From Comamonadaceae bacterium (GTDB taxonomy: Bacteria; Pseudomonadota; Gammaproteobacteria; Burkholderiales; Burkholderiaceae_C), in the NCBI GenBank assembly GCA_947372865.1, contig CANBVJ010000006.1, positions 1 through 64,000 on the forward strand: a DNA stretch of 64,000 nt. Reading direction: 5' to 3'. A program made the translations under genes and the position numbers. This document shows positions 53,709 through 63,221 of the stretch, in pieces. Within the stretch, counting starts at the first letter, position 1, and each line of letters opens with the position of its first letter. The notes beneath the pieces were generated by a model. The model saw only the letters and a list, made by a program, of their open reading frames with translations. It made no database searches and was not told the origin of the DNA.

Positions 53709-54629
53709 ATGAGCAGCGACCATTTCGCTTATGCCAACAACACCAACCGCTTTCTGGCCGCCGACGCGCTGCAAGACCAACCCTTTGCGCTGGCTGGCAT
53801 TCCCTTTGACGGCGCCGTCACCAACCGTCCCGGCGCCCGCTTTGGACCCCAGGAAATCCGCCGCGCCAGCCTGATGCTGTGCGACGGCACGCACCCGTAC
53901 TTTGATGTCTCGCCGTTGGGCCTCTTGGGCGACGCCGGGGACATGCGCTTGCCCAATGCCTCGCCCCTGCCAGTGGTACGCGCGCAGATTGAGGCGCAAG
54001 CCGCAGCGCTCATGGCGCGCCACCACTGCGTGTTTTTGGGCGGCGACCACTCGGTCACCTTGCCGATACTGCGCGCGGCCAAGGCGCGCTACGGGCAAAT
54101 TGCGCTGATTCACTTTGACGCCCACTGCGACACCTGGGTCGACCACTTTGGCGAACCTTCGGGCCATGGCACCTGGACCTATGAAGCGCTGCAAGAGGGC
54201 CTGGTCAGCCCCCAGCACACGGTGCAAATTGGGCTGCGCTCGGGCGGCGTGCGCCAGGCGCGCGACTATGTGGCCGACCAGGGCGGCCTGATTTACACCG
54301 CGCGCCAGTTGCGTGGCCACGACGGCGCGGGCCTGCAGCCGGTGGTGGACGCCATTGCCCAGCGCATCGGCCCCATGCCGGTGTACCTGACGCTGGACAT
54401 CGACTGCCTGGACCCGGCCTTTGCCCCAGGCACGGGCACGCCCGAGCCCGGTGGCTTGAGCAGCACGCAAGTGCTCACGCTTTTAGAAGAGCTGGCGGGG
54501 CTGAACTTTGTGGGCATGGACTGCGTGGAAGTGGCGCCCGCCTATGACCATGCAGAAATCACCAGCAACGCTGCGGCCACCGTGGTCTGGACGTATTTGT
54601 GCGGCCAGGTCGCCAAGCGTCCGCGCTAA
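53709..54629 (+). CDS. Agmatinase-like ureohydrolase
   Basis: A 306-residue binuclear manganese enzyme of the arginase/agmatinase family, which would hydrolyse agmatine to putrescine and urea. The ATG at 53709 has an ideal GGAGG 7 bp upstream; an ATG at 53685 lacks one. All metal motifs are intact: GGDHS (about residue 113), HFDAHCDTW (about 137-145) and DIDCLDPAFAPGTGTPEPGG (about 230-249). Guanidinobutyrase or guanidinopropionase activity cannot be excluded. The following genes are for putrescine breakdown, supporting agmatinase (speB-type). It starts the polyamine cassette, 10 bp before the oxidase gene. Confidence 0.87.
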   Translation: MSSDHFAYANNTNRFLAADALQDQPFALAGIPFDGAVTNRPGARFGPQEIRRASLMLCDGTHPYFDVSPLGLLGDAGDMRLPNASPLPVVRAQIEAQAAALMARHHCVFLGGDHSVTLPILRAAKARYGQIALIHFDAHCDTWVDHFGEPSGHGTWTYEALQEGLVSPQHTVQIGLRSGGVRQARDYVADQGGLIYTARQLRGHDGAGLQPVVDAIAQRIGPMPVYLTLDIDCLDPAFAPGTGTPEPGGLSSTQVLTLLEELAGLNFVGMDCVEVAPAYDHAEITSNAAATVVWTYLCGQVAKRPR

Positions 54630-54639
54630 GGCCACTGCC

Positions 54640-55947
54640 ATGGCCTCACTCTTAAAGTCAGACACGCAGCTCAACCAGCACAGCTATTACGAAGCCAGCG
54701 TGCTGCGGCCCGCGCCGCTGCCCCCGCTGCGAACCGACCTGTCGGCCGACGTGGTGGTGGTGGGCGCAGGCTTTGCCGGCCTGTCTGCTGCCATTGAGCT
54801 GGCGCAGCGTGGTTTGCAGGTGGTGGTGCTGGAGGCCGATCGCATTTGCAGCGGCGCCTCGGGGCGCAACGGTGGACAGACGATTGTGGGTTTTGCCAGC
54901 GGGCAGGGCCCGTTTCAATCGCAGCTCGGCCAAAGCGGCGCACGCCAGGCCTGGGACATGTCAATTGAGGCGATTGACCTGATCGAGCGTCGTATTGCCG
55001 AATTCCAGATCGACTGCGACCGGGTGCAGGGATATTTGTATGTGGCCGATTCACCCCGCAAGGCGCGCGCCTTAGAGCAAGAGATGCAGGCGCTGCAAGA
55101 CAACTACGGCTTTGCTACCCAATGGGCACAGGGCGCGGCGGTGCAAGACTACATTGGCAGCGCGCGCTACCTGGCATGTGCGTATGAAAAGCGCTCGGGC
55201 CACCTGCATCCGCTCAAATACGGACTGGGGCTGGCACGCGCGGCGGCGTCTTTGGGCGTACAGATTTTTGAAAACTCGGCCGTTACCGCCCTGGACCGGG
55301 GCGCGACGGTGACCGCGCACACGGCGCAGGGCCAGGTTCGCGCCGGCTTTGCGGTTTTGGCCGGCAACTGCACGCTGCCCGCCTACGGCCCGGCCGTGGC
55401 GCCTGAGTTGGCCGCCCGCGCCATGCCGGTGGGCACTTACATCATTGGCACCGCGCCGCTGGGGGCAGAGCGCGCCGCAGCGCTCTTGCCCCAGAACGCC
55501 GCCGTGTGCGACAACAACTTTGTGCTGGACTACTTTCGCCTGAGCGCTGATACGCGCATGCTGTTTGGCGGGCGCGTGAGCTACACCGCCAGCACGCCAC
55601 GCCACTTGAAGCAGATCATGGCGCAGCGCATGGCTGCTGTTTTTCCTGACCTGCAGAATGTGCCGGTGGACTATGTGTGGGGCGGATTTGTGGACATCAG
55701 CATGAACCGCGCGCCCGACTTTGGCCGCCTGGGCGACAACATTTATTACCTGCAGGGCTTTAGCGGCCATGGCGTGGCGCTCACGGGTTTGGCCGGGCAA
55801 CTGGTGGCGCAGGCAGTGGCGGGACAGGCGCAGCGTTTTGACGTTTTCAGCAAATTGAAACACCGCAACTTTCCTGGCGGCGCCTGGCTGCGCACGCCCA
55901 GCCTGGTGCTTGGCACCTGGTACCACCGGCTCAGAGACCATTTTTAA
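54640..55947 (+). CDS. puuB: FAD-dependent oxidoreductase, gamma-glutamylputrescine oxidase-like
   Basis: A 435-residue DAO-family flavoprotein. The dinucleotide fingerprint DVVVVGAGFAGLSAAIELA is at about residues 36-54, and the following GASGRNGGQ (about 72-80) is typical of PuuB/OrdL proteins. The start MASLLKSDTQLNQHSYYEA and C-terminal GFSGHGVALTGLAGQLVA also fit. PuuB oxidises gamma-glutamylputrescine to the aldehyde with release of ammonia and hydrogen peroxide. It is directly followed by the glutamylputrescine synthetase gene, which supports the call. Confidence 0.88.
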   Translation: MASLLKSDTQLNQHSYYEASVLRPAPLPPLRTDLSADVVVVGAGFAGLSAAIELAQRGLQVVVLEADRICSGASGRNGGQTIVGFASGQGPFQSQLGQSGARQAWDMSIEAIDLIERRIAEFQIDCDRVQGYLYVADSPRKARALEQEMQALQDNYGFATQWAQGAAVQDYIGSARYLACAYEKRSGHLHPLKYGLGLARAAASLGVQIFENSAVTALDRGATVTAHTAQGQVRAGFAVLAGNCTLPAYGPAVAPELAARAMPVGTYIIGTAPLGAERAAALLPQNAAVCDNNFVLDYFRLSADTRMLFGGRVSYTASTPRHLKQIMAQRMAAVFPDLQNVPVDYVWGGFVDISMNRAPDFGRLGDNIYYLQGFSGHGVALTGLAGQLVAQAVAGQAQRFDVFSKLKHRNFPGGAWLRTPSLVLGTWYHRLRDHF

Positions 55948-56031
55948 AAGCGTATGCAGGTGCAGAATGGCACCTTGGCGATGGAAAAATAACACCAAAC
56001 TGCGTACAAGCAGCACCGGAGGATGCAAACC

Positions 56032-57399
56032 ATGTCTGAACAGAAAAACATGACTTTCAACGACCTGGAACAGTGGCTCAACGAGCGCCGAGTGACAGAA
56101 GTCGAATGCCTTGTACCCGACCTGACCGGCGTGGCGCGGGGCAAAATTTTGCCGCGTGCCAAATTTACCGAAGACCGGGGCATGCGCCTGCCCCAAGCCA
56201 TTGTGGCCATGGGCGTGACGGGCGAGTTTCCTGAAAGCGGCCCCTACTACGACGTGATCGACCCGACCGACAAGGACATGCAATTGCGCCCGGACCCGTC
56301 CTCGGTGCGCATCGTGCCCTGGGCCACCGACCCCACGGCGCAGGTGATCCACGACTGTTTTGACCACGCGGGCAAGCTGGTGCCCTTTGCCCCGCGCAGC
56401 GTGCTGCGCAAGGTCTGCGACCTGTTTGCCGCCGAAGGCCTGCAGCCCATCGTGGCGCCTGAGCTGGAGTTTTACCTTACCGCTCGCAACACCGACCCCA
56501 ACACCTTGCTCAAGGCGCCGATTGGCCGCAGCGGCCGGGCAGAGACTTCGCGCCAGGCCTACAGCATTGACGCGGTCAACGAGTTTGACCCGCTGTTTGA
56601 AGAGATTTACGACTACAGCGACAAGATGGAGCTCAACGTGGACACGCTGATCCACGAGGTGGGCGCCGGGCAGATGGAGATCAACTTTTTCCACAACAAA
56701 CCCCTAGGGCTGGCTGACGAGGTGTTTTTTTTCAAGCGCACGGTGCGCGAGGCGGCGCTGCGCCACGACATGTATGCCACCTTTATGGCCAAACCGATTG
56801 CCGGCGAGCCGGGCAGCGCCATGCATGTGCACCAAAGCCTGGTGGACGTGACCACGGGCAAAAATGTGTTCAGCAATGAAGACGGTACACCGTCCGAGAT
56901 GTTCATGCACTACATCGGTGGCTTGCAGCGCTATATTCCGGCGGCCATGGTCCTGGTGGCGCCTTATGTGAACAGCTACCGGCGCCTGAGCCGCAATTCG
57001 GCGGCACCCATCAATATTGAATGGGGCTACGACAACCGCACCGTGGGCATTCGCTCGCCCATTTCCAGTCCGGCGGCGCGCCGGGTGGAAAACCGGGTGA
57101 TCGGCTCGGACGCCAACCCTTATGTCGCCATGGCCATGACGCTGGCCTGCGGCTACCTGGGTATCAAGAACAAGATCAAGCCCAAGCCCGAAATGAAGGG
57201 CGACGCCTATCTGGCGCCTTATGCGCTGCCGCGCAGCCTGGGCGAGGCGCTGGACTGGCTGCGCCGCGAGTCGGATTTGCACGAGGTGCTTGGCAAGGAG
57301 TTCATCACCGTGTATTCGGAAATCAAGGAGCTTGAGTTTGACGAGTTTATGAAAGTGATCTCGCCTTGGGAGCGCGAGCACTTGTTGCTGCACGTGTAA
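56032..57399 (+). CDS. puuA: Glutamine synthetase family, gamma-glutamylputrescine synthetase
   Basis: A 455-residue GSI-fold ligase that would join glutamate and putrescine using ATP. ATG at 56032 is chosen over 56023 because the GGAGG at 56018-56022 is 9 bp away. Metal and ATP motifs are visible: APELEFYLT (about 142), GAGQMEINF (about 213), MHVHQSLVD (about 264), and NSYRRLSRNSAAPINIEWGY (about 320). The region where GlnA has its adenylylated Tyr is not conserved. Position between puuB and the aminotransferase gene favours PuuA over other GS-like enzymes. Confidence 0.88.
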   Translation: MSEQKNMTFNDLEQWLNERRVTEVECLVPDLTGVARGKILPRAKFTEDRGMRLPQAIVAMGVTGEFPESGPYYDVIDPTDKDMQLRPDPSSVRIVPWATDPTAQVIHDCFDHAGKLVPFAPRSVLRKVCDLFAAEGLQPIVAPELEFYLTARNTDPNTLLKAPIGRSGRAETSRQAYSIDAVNEFDPLFEEIYDYSDKMELNVDTLIHEVGAGQMEINFFHNKPLGLADEVFFFKRTVREAALRHDMYATFMAKPIAGEPGSAMHVHQSLVDVTTGKNVFSNEDGTPSEMFMHYIGGLQRYIPAAMVLVAPYVNSYRRLSRNSAAPINIEWGYDNRTVGIRSPISSPAARRVENRVIGSDANPYVAMAMTLACGYLGIKNKIKPKPEMKGDAYLAPYALPRSLGEALDWLRRESDLHEVLGKEFITVYSEIKELEFDEFMKVISPWEREHLLLHV

Positions 57400-57450
57400 G
57401 GCCAGTGCCTGGTCGCATTCTTCTTTTTACATTTTTGCCCCATACCGCCT

Positions 57451-58848
57451 ATGACCACCAAAGTTGATACCCAGCACATCCAGGCCTTGGACAGCGCGCA
57501 TTTTCTGCATCCGTTTACCGACTTCAAGGACTTGAGTGCCCGGGGCGCCCGGGTGATTACCGAGGCCAAGGATATTTACGTCTGGGACTCAGAAGGCAAA
57601 CGCATGTTGGACGCCATGAGCGGCCTGTGGTGCGTGAATGTAGGTTACGGCCGCAAGGAACTGGCCGACGCAGCGCACGCGCAAATGATGCAGCTGCCTT
57701 ACTACAACAGCTTTTTCCAGACCACCAACGTGCCGGCTGCCACCCTGGCGGCCAAGCTCGCCTCACTGGCGCCCACGGTGGGCGACCGCAGCTTCGAGCA
57801 CGTGTTTTATTCGTCCAGTGGCAGCGAGAGCAACGACTCCAATGTGCGCATGGTGCGCCGCTACTGGGATTTGCTGGGCCAGCCCGAGCGCAAGGTCATC
57901 ATTGGCCGGGTCAACGGCTACCACGGCAGCACCATGGCGGGGGCCTCTTTGGGCGGCATGAGCGGAATGCACGCGCAGGGTGATTTGCCTATTCCCAACA
58001 TCACGCACATTGAGCAGCCCTATTTTTTCGAAAAAGGCCTGCCCGGCGAGAGCAGCGACGCGTTTGGAATTCGCGCGGCGGGCTGGCTGGAAGCAAAAAT
58101 TCTGGAAATCGGCGCGCACAAGGTGGCGGCCTTTATTGGCGAGCCGGTGCAAGGGGCGGGTGGTGTGATCATTCCCCCTGCCACCTACTGGCCCGAGATC
58201 CAGCGCATCGTCGACAAATACGGCATCTTGCTGGTTAGCGACGAGGTGATTTGCGCCTTTGGCCGCTTAGGCCATTGGTTTGCTTACGAAAAGTTTGGCT
58301 ACAAGCCCGACTTGGTGACTTTTGCCAAGGCCATTACCAGCGGCTACATTCCGTTGGGCGGCGTGATGGTGGGCAACCGCGTGGCAAAGGTGCTGATAGA
58401 GCAGGGCGGCGAGTTCAACCACGGCTACACCTACAGCGGCCACCCGGTAGCCTGCGCGGTGGCGCTGGCCAATCTGGACATCATGGAGCGCGAAAACCTG
58501 GTGGGGCGCGTGCGCGACGATGTTGGGCCCTACCTGGAGCAGCAATTTGCCGCTTTGAGCGCGCACCCGCTGGTGGGCGTGGCCGAGACTTGCGGCCTGA
58601 TGGCCGGCGTGGTGTTGGTCAAAAACAAAGCAACCAAGGCGCCGTTCCCCGCCGAGCTCGAAGTGGGCATGCGCTGCCGCGCGCACTGCTTTGCCAACGG
58701 CCTAATCATGCGCGCCGTGGGCGACCGCATGATCATTGCGCCCCCGCTGACGATTACCCACGCGCAAATTGATGAGCTGATGGGCCTGATTCGCAAGGTG
58801 CTGGATTTGACACTGGCCGACACCCAGGCGACGGGCTGGATGGATTGA
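57451..58848 (+). CDS. spuC: Class III aminotransferase, putrescine-pyruvate aminotransferase-like (SpuC)
   Basis: A 465-residue PLP-dependent class III aminotransferase. The cofactor lysine is Lys293 (TFAKAITSGYIPLGG), with Asp264 in LLVSDEVICAFGRLG. LDAMSGLWCVNVGYGR near residue 53 is the omega-aminotransferase signature. SpuC enzymes convert putrescine and pyruvate to 4-aminobutanal and alanine. With PuuA/PuuB alongside, the cell would have two parallel putrescine routes. Close relatives include beta-alanine-pyruvate transaminases, so substrate is inferred from context. Confidence 0.86.
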   Translation: MTTKVDTQHIQALDSAHFLHPFTDFKDLSARGARVITEAKDIYVWDSEGKRMLDAMSGLWCVNVGYGRKELADAAHAQMMQLPYYNSFFQTTNVPAATLAAKLASLAPTVGDRSFEHVFYSSSGSESNDSNVRMVRRYWDLLGQPERKVIIGRVNGYHGSTMAGASLGGMSGMHAQGDLPIPNITHIEQPYFFEKGLPGESSDAFGIRAAGWLEAKILEIGAHKVAAFIGEPVQGAGGVIIPPATYWPEIQRIVDKYGILLVSDEVICAFGRLGHWFAYEKFGYKPDLVTFAKAITSGYIPLGGVMVGNRVAKVLIEQGGEFNHGYTYSGHPVACAVALANLDIMERENLVGRVRDDVGPYLEQQFAALSAHPLVGVAETCGLMAGVVLVKNKATKAPFPAELEVGMRCRAHCFANGLIMRAVGDRMIIAPPLTITHAQIDELMGLIRKVLDLTLADTQATGWMD

Positions 58849-58852
58849 CTTT

Positions 58853-58858
58853 TATAAT
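58853..58858 (+). promoter_or_regulatory. Consensus -10 box before potF1
   Basis: A perfect TATAAT at 58853-58858, 65 bp before the potF1 start and 5 bp after the aminotransferase stop. A TTGACT lies 2 bp upstream, too close to act as its -35; nothing clear is at 17 bp. Possibly an internal, activator-dependent promoter. Confidence 0.4.
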
Positions 58859-58922
58859 TTTTCGCCAGAACTGCATTTCCTTCCTGTTTTTTTATTGAAC
58901 CCCACCTTGCTCGGAGATTTCC

Positions 58923-60068
58923 ATGATGAATAAATACCTGTGGCCTGTGGCCATCGCTGCGCTGGCGCTGGCTGCCTGCGGTAAAAAAGAAGAAGCCGCC
59001 GCACCCGCCGCCAGCGCCCCAGTGGCGGCGGCGCCCGCCGAAGAAAAAGTGCTCAACATCTACAACTGGCCCGATTACATTCCTGAGGGCATGATTGCGG
59101 CGTTTGAGAAAGAGACCGGCATCAAGGTGAATTACGACACCTTCGAGACCAACGAGGCGCTCAACGCCAAGCTGGTGGCTGGCAGCATAGGCTACGACAT
59201 CGTGGTGCCTGGCACGGCGTTTAGCCCCGCGCAGGTGGAGGCGGGCTTCTTCCAGCCCCTGGACCGCGCCAAACTCAAGAATTACGGCAACTTGGACGAG
59301 GCCATCATGCAGGGCCTAAGCAAGGCCGACCCCGGCAACAAACACCTGGTGCCTTGGGCCTGGGGCTTTACCACCGTGGGTATCAACCGCACCAAGGTCG
59401 AAAAAGCCTTGGGCAAAATGGCGCTGCCGGAAAACGCATGGGACTTGGTGTTCAAGCCCGAATACACGTCCAAACTCAAGTCTTGCGGCATCGCCTACCT
59501 GGATTCGCCCACCGAGATCATGCCGCCCGCGCTGCACTACATCGGCAAAGACGCCTATTCCAATGACCCCGCCGACCACAAGGCCGCAGCCGACATGCTG
59601 GGCAAAGTACGCAAGGACATCCGAATTTTTAGCTCCACCATGATCGACGACATCGCAGGCGGCAAGGCCTGCGCGGTGATTGGTTGGTCTGGTGACATCA
59701 ATATCGCTGCCGGTCGCGCCAAAGACAACGGCAGCAAGGACGTGATCGAAGCGCTGCTGCCCAGCACCGGCGGCATGATCTTTTTTGACTCCATGGCCAT
59801 TACCAAAGACGCCAAGCACCCGGCCAACGCCCACGCCTTCATTGACTACTACCTGCGTGCCGAAAGTGGCGCAGCCGTGTCCAACGAAATGAGCTACCCC
59901 ACCGCCAATAAAGCGGCGCTGGCGCAGATCAAGCCGGAAGTCGTTGGCAACAAGACCATCTTCATCGAGCCGGCTGTGGCCGCCAAGATGGTGCCCCCGG
60001 GTAAGTTCACCAACGAAGGCCGCGAAGCCATGGCCAACGCTTACACCGGTTTCAAAAAGGGCAAGTAA
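58923..60068 (+). CDS. potF: Putrescine/polyamine ABC transporter substrate-binding lipoprotein (PotF type, copy 1)
   Basis: A 381-residue binding protein of the PotD/PotF family. The N-terminus is a lipoprotein signal with lipobox ALAAC (Cys19), then a KKEEAAAPAA linker. The mature domain begins VLNIYNWPDYIPEGMIAAFE (residue about 41), the PotF ligand-domain start. WAWGFTTVGINRTKVEKALG and GWSGDINIAAGRAKDNG are further family motifs. PotF is normally a soluble periplasmic protein in enterics; here it is lipid-anchored. It heads the importer gene set, with a second PotF at 62053. Confidence 0.92.
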   Translation: MMNKYLWPVAIAALALAACGKKEEAAAPAASAPVAAAPAEEKVLNIYNWPDYIPEGMIAAFEKETGIKVNYDTFETNEALNAKLVAGSIGYDIVVPGTAFSPAQVEAGFFQPLDRAKLKNYGNLDEAIMQGLSKADPGNKHLVPWAWGFTTVGINRTKVEKALGKMALPENAWDLVFKPEYTSKLKSCGIAYLDSPTEIMPPALHYIGKDAYSNDPADHKAAADMLGKVRKDIRIFSSTMIDDIAGGKACAVIGWSGDINIAAGRAKDNGSKDVIEALLPSTGGMIFFDSMAITKDAKHPANAHAFIDYYLRAESGAAVSNEMSYPTANKAALAQIKPEVVGNKTIFIEPAVAAKMVPPGKFTNEGREAMANAYTGFKKGK

Positions 60069-60089
60069 GCATTTGATTCCTGCGTTTCA

Positions 60090-61061
60090 GTGGCGACCGA
60101 TATGACCAAAGTGTCCCGCCTGCTCATGCGCCGTTTGGAGCCGGGGCGGCGCTTTGTGATCGGTCTGCCTTTTGGCTGGCTCACATTGTTTTTTCTGCTG
60201 CCGTTTTTCATATTGCTGTACATCAGCTTTGTGGACATGGGCAGCGACATCCACCCCTTCAAGCCGCTGTGGGACAGCCAGGCCGGCGTCTTGCGGCTGA
60301 AATACGAGAACTACCTCTCTATTTTTTGGCCAAGTGAGGGCGGGGCGCTGTTTCAGACGGTGTATGTGGATGCCTATTTGCGCTCTATTGGATACGCCTT
60401 GTGCACCGGGGTGCTGTGCCTGTTGCTTGGCTACCCCTTTGCCTATTTCATTGCCCGGTCCAAGCCCAGCGTTCGCCCTGCGCTCTTGATGATGGTGATG
60501 CTGCCGTTTTGGACCTCGTTTTTGCTGCGGGTCTACGCCTGGAAGGGCATTCTGGCCGACCAGGGCGTGCTCAACCAGTTGCTCATGTTGCTGGGCGTGA
60601 GCCGCGAACCGGTGCAAATGCTCTACACCAGCTTTTCCATGCTCGTGGGCATGACTTATGTCTACCTGCCTTTTATGGTGCTGCCGCTGTATGCCAACCT
60701 AGTCAAGCTCGATGTGCGCCTGCTTGAAGCAGCCAAGGATCTGGGTGCAACGCCGTGGAAAGCGTTTTGGCTGGTGACGGTGCCGCTGTCCAAGGCTGGA
60801 ATCGTGGCGGGCTTCATGCTGGTTTTTATTCCGGCGGTGGGCGAGTTTGTAATTCCATCCTTGCTGGGAGGCCCCGAAAACCTGATGGTCGGGCGGGTGG
60901 TGTGGGACGAAATGTTCAGTAGCAACAACTGGCCGCGCGCCAGTGCGCTCGCGGTGTCCATGATTGCGCTGGTGGTCTTGCCGCTGGCGCTGTATTACCA
61001 GCACGTGGGCAACGCCGCCGAGCCCTTGCCCATGGCGCCTGCTGCCGACGCAGACCAATAA
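60090..61061 (+). CDS. potH: Putrescine ABC transporter permease PotH
   Basis: A 323-residue inner membrane permease with six predicted helices. The conserved EAA loop LLEAAKDLGATPWKAFWLVTVPLS (given short: EAAKDLGATPWKAFW) is at about residue 212-226. MLPFWTSFLLRVYAWKGIL near residue 138 is typical of PotH/PotB. Start is uncertain: GTG at 60090 or ATG at 60102. It lies 21 bp after potF1 and 11 bp before potI. Confidence 0.92.
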   Translation: MATDMTKVSRLLMRRLEPGRRFVIGLPFGWLTLFFLLPFFILLYISFVDMGSDIHPFKPLWDSQAGVLRLKYENYLSIFWPSEGGALFQTVYVDAYLRSIGYALCTGVLCLLLGYPFAYFIARSKPSVRPALLMMVMLPFWTSFLLRVYAWKGILADQGVLNQLLMLLGVSREPVQMLYTSFSMLVGMTYVYLPFMVLPLYANLVKLDVRLLEAAKDLGATPWKAFWLVTVPLSKAGIVAGFMLVFIPAVGEFVIPSLLGGPENLMVGRVVWDEMFSSNNWPRASALAVSMIALVVLPLALYYQHVGNAAEPLPMAPAADADQ

Positions 61062-61072
61062 GAACACGAACG

Positions 61073-61924
61073 ATGCAGCGCTTCATTAACCAGCACTTCA
61101 GCAAAGTTTGGCTTGTAGCCATTTTTTTGTTTTTGTACCTGCCGCTGTTGTTTATGGTGGTGTTTTCGTTCAACAGTACGCGCCAGGACGCGGTGTTTAC
61201 CGGCTTTTCATGGCGCTGGTATGAGGCGCTGGGGCGTGACACCAAAATTGTTGAAGGCTTTTGGCTTTCCTTGCAAATTGCGGGTGTTACCGGGGTGTTG
61301 TCCGCAGTGTTGGGCACGTTTGCCGCTTTTGTGCTGGTGCGCTACCACCGCTTTTCTGGGCGCGCCGTTTTTTCGGGCATGGTCAACGCACCCTTGGTGA
61401 TGCCCGAGGTGGTCATTGGCTTGTCGCTCTTGCTGCTGATGGTGGGTGTGCAGCGCGCCGTGGGCTGGCCCGAGCGAGGCTTGCTAACCATTATTTTGGG
61501 CCACACGCTGTTGGGCATGGCCTATGCCATGGTGGTGGTGCAGTCCCGCCTGCTGGAATTTGACCGCGCACTGGAAGAGGCCGCCAAGGACCTGGGCGCG
61601 CGGCCGATGCAGGTTTTCTTTCTGGTGACCCTGCCCAATATCGTGCAGGCCATCGTGGCAGCGTTCTTGCTGTCGTTCACGTTGTCCTTTGACGATGTGG
61701 TGATTTCCGAGTTTTTATCCGGACCGGGGGTCAACACCCTGCCGCAGGTGATATTTGGCTACGCTCGCCGGGGCATCAACCCCACTATTTATGCGGCGGC
61801 GAGCCTGCTGATTGCTGCGGTCAGCCTGGGCGTGATCGGTTACAGCGTCTGGGTGGCACGTGATGCGCGTCGGCGCGCGCGGGACGCCCAGACTGCCGCC
61901 CTGGCTGCCCGGAGTACCCAGTAA
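61073..61924 (+). CDS. potI: Putrescine ABC transporter permease PotI
   Basis: A 283-residue permease pairing with PotH. Six helices are predicted; the first is WLVAIFLFLYLPLLFMVVFS-like near residue 11. The EAA loop is LEEAAKDLGARPMQVFFLVT (about residue 167-186), and SFTLSFDDVVISEFLSGPG is a strong PotI/PotC motif. The gene ends 2-3 codons before a sigma-54-type promoter element. Confidence 0.92.
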   Translation: MQRFINQHFSKVWLVAIFLFLYLPLLFMVVFSFNSTRQDAVFTGFSWRWYEALGRDTKIVEGFWLSLQIAGVTGVLSAVLGTFAAFVLVRYHRFSGRAVFSGMVNAPLVMPEVVIGLSLLLLMVGVQRAVGWPERGLLTIILGHTLLGMAYAMVVVQSRLLEFDRALEEAAKDLGARPMQVFFLVTLPNIVQAIVAAFLLSFTLSFDDVVISEFLSGPGVNTLPQVIFGYARRGINPTIYAAASLLIAAVSLGVIGYSVWVARDARRRARDAQTAALAARSTQ

Positions 61925-61933
61925 TTAACAAGT

Positions 61934-61949
61934 TGGCATAGGGATTGCG
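61934..61949 (+). promoter_or_regulatory. Sigma-54 (-24/-12) promoter upstream of potF2
   Basis: TGGCATAGGGATTGCG: TGGCA at 61934-61938 and TTGC at 61945-61948, the exact spacing of the RpoN consensus TGGCAC-N5-TTGCA (GG and GC separated by ten bases). It lies in the 128-bp gap between potI and potF2, about 104 bp before the latter's start. It implies an enhancer-binding activator such as NtrC; no clear NtrC site is visible close by. Confidence 0.6.
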
Positions 61950-62052
61950 TGGATGCAGTACGCCATCCGAATCGCTTAGGATGTAGTGGTTTTCAGTGCG
62001 CTTTTTCAGTGCACTTTCGCAATACCGTTTGTCTGCATCGTTTTCTCAGGAG

Positions 62053-63189
62053 ATGAAATTGACCCCCCCCCACCCCTTCAAACTCTGGCGTGAACTCCTC
62101 GGTACCCTGGCAGCAGGCCTGATTCTGGCCACGGGCGCGGCACCGGCCTTGGCCGATGAGGAAAAAATCCTCAATATTTACAACTGGTCGGACTACATTG
62201 CCGAAGACACACTTGCGAATTTTGAGAAGGAAACCGGCATCAAGGTGCGCTACGACACCTATGACAATAACGAAATCCTGCACGCCAAGCTGGTGGCGGG
62301 CAAAACGGGCTACGACATCGTCGTGCCGTCGTCTACCTTCGCCCGGCTCCAAATCGACGGCGGTTTGCTGGCCAAACTGGACAAAAGCCAGCTGCCCAAC
62401 CTGAAAAACCTCGATCCGGAAATCCAGTCCCAAATCGCCAAGATCGACACCGGCAACCAGTATTTGGTGAATTGGCTCTGGGGTTACACCACCATTGGCA
62501 TCAACACCGCCAAGGTGAAGGCGGCCTTGGGCAGCGAGCCGATGCCCGCCAATGTTTGGGAGTTGTTTTTCAACCCCAAATACATCAGCAAACTCAAGAG
62601 CTGCGGCGTGAGCACGCTCGACAGCGCAACGGAAGTGTTGCCTGCGGCCTTGCATTACCTGGGCAAAGACCCCTTCAGCAAAAACGCGGCTGACTACCAG
62701 GAAGCGCTGGCCTTGCTTAAAAGCGTGCGCCCGTATGTCACCTTGTTCAGCTCGTCGGGCTATATCAACGACATGGCCAGCGGCTCGGTATGCATGGCGC
62801 TGGGCTGGAACGGCGACATCAACATCGCCCGCAGCCGCGCCATTGAAGGCAAAACTGGCCAGGACGTGGTGGCCCTCATCCCCAAGACCGGCGCAGTGCT
62901 GTTTTTTGACATGATGGCCATTCCTGCAGACGCCGCGCATCCCAAAAACGCAATGGCGTTTATGAACTACATCATGCGTCCGGAAGTGCATGCCAGCCTG
63001 ACCAACAAGGTGAAGTACGCCAACCCCAATAAGGAATCGCGCAAATTCATCAGTCCCGAAGTAGCCAAAAACCCCTCTGTCTTCCCCAGTGCGGAGGAAA
63101 TGGCCACCATGGTGGCACCCAAGGCGCTGACCAACGACATTCGCCGTCTGGCGACACGGGCTTACACCTCATTCAAGACGGGTATCTAA
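62053..63189 (+). CDS. potF: Putrescine/polyamine ABC transporter substrate-binding protein (PotF type, copy 2)
   Basis: A second PotF/PotD-family binding protein, 378 residues. It has a classical cleavable signal peptide (hydrophobic LLGTLAAGLILATGAAPALA, cleavage near residue 35) and no lipobox, unlike copy 1. Mature sequence starts EEKILNIYNWSDYIAEDTLA. WGYTTIGINTAKVKAALG and GWNGDINIARSRAIEG are the counterparts of copy 1, but ligand-region residues differ in many places. Start: ATG 62053 directly follows AGGAG; a TTG at 62059 has better spacing. It lies under its own sigma-54-type promoter together with potG. Confidence 0.92.
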   Translation: MKLTPPHPFKLWRELLGTLAAGLILATGAAPALADEEKILNIYNWSDYIAEDTLANFEKETGIKVRYDTYDNNEILHAKLVAGKTGYDIVVPSSTFARLQIDGGLLAKLDKSQLPNLKNLDPEIQSQIAKIDTGNQYLVNWLWGYTTIGINTAKVKAALGSEPMPANVWELFFNPKYISKLKSCGVSTLDSATEVLPAALHYLGKDPFSKNAADYQEALALLKSVRPYVTLFSSSGYINDMASGSVCMALGWNGDINIARSRAIEGKTGQDVVALIPKTGAVLFFDMMAIPADAAHPKNAMAFMNYIMRPEVHASLTNKVKYANPNKESRKFISPEVAKNPSVFPSAEEMATMVAPKALTNDIRRLATRAYTSFKTGI

Positions 63190-63221
63190 GCCAAGGGCTT
63201 CAACGCACAGGAGAGCCGCCG

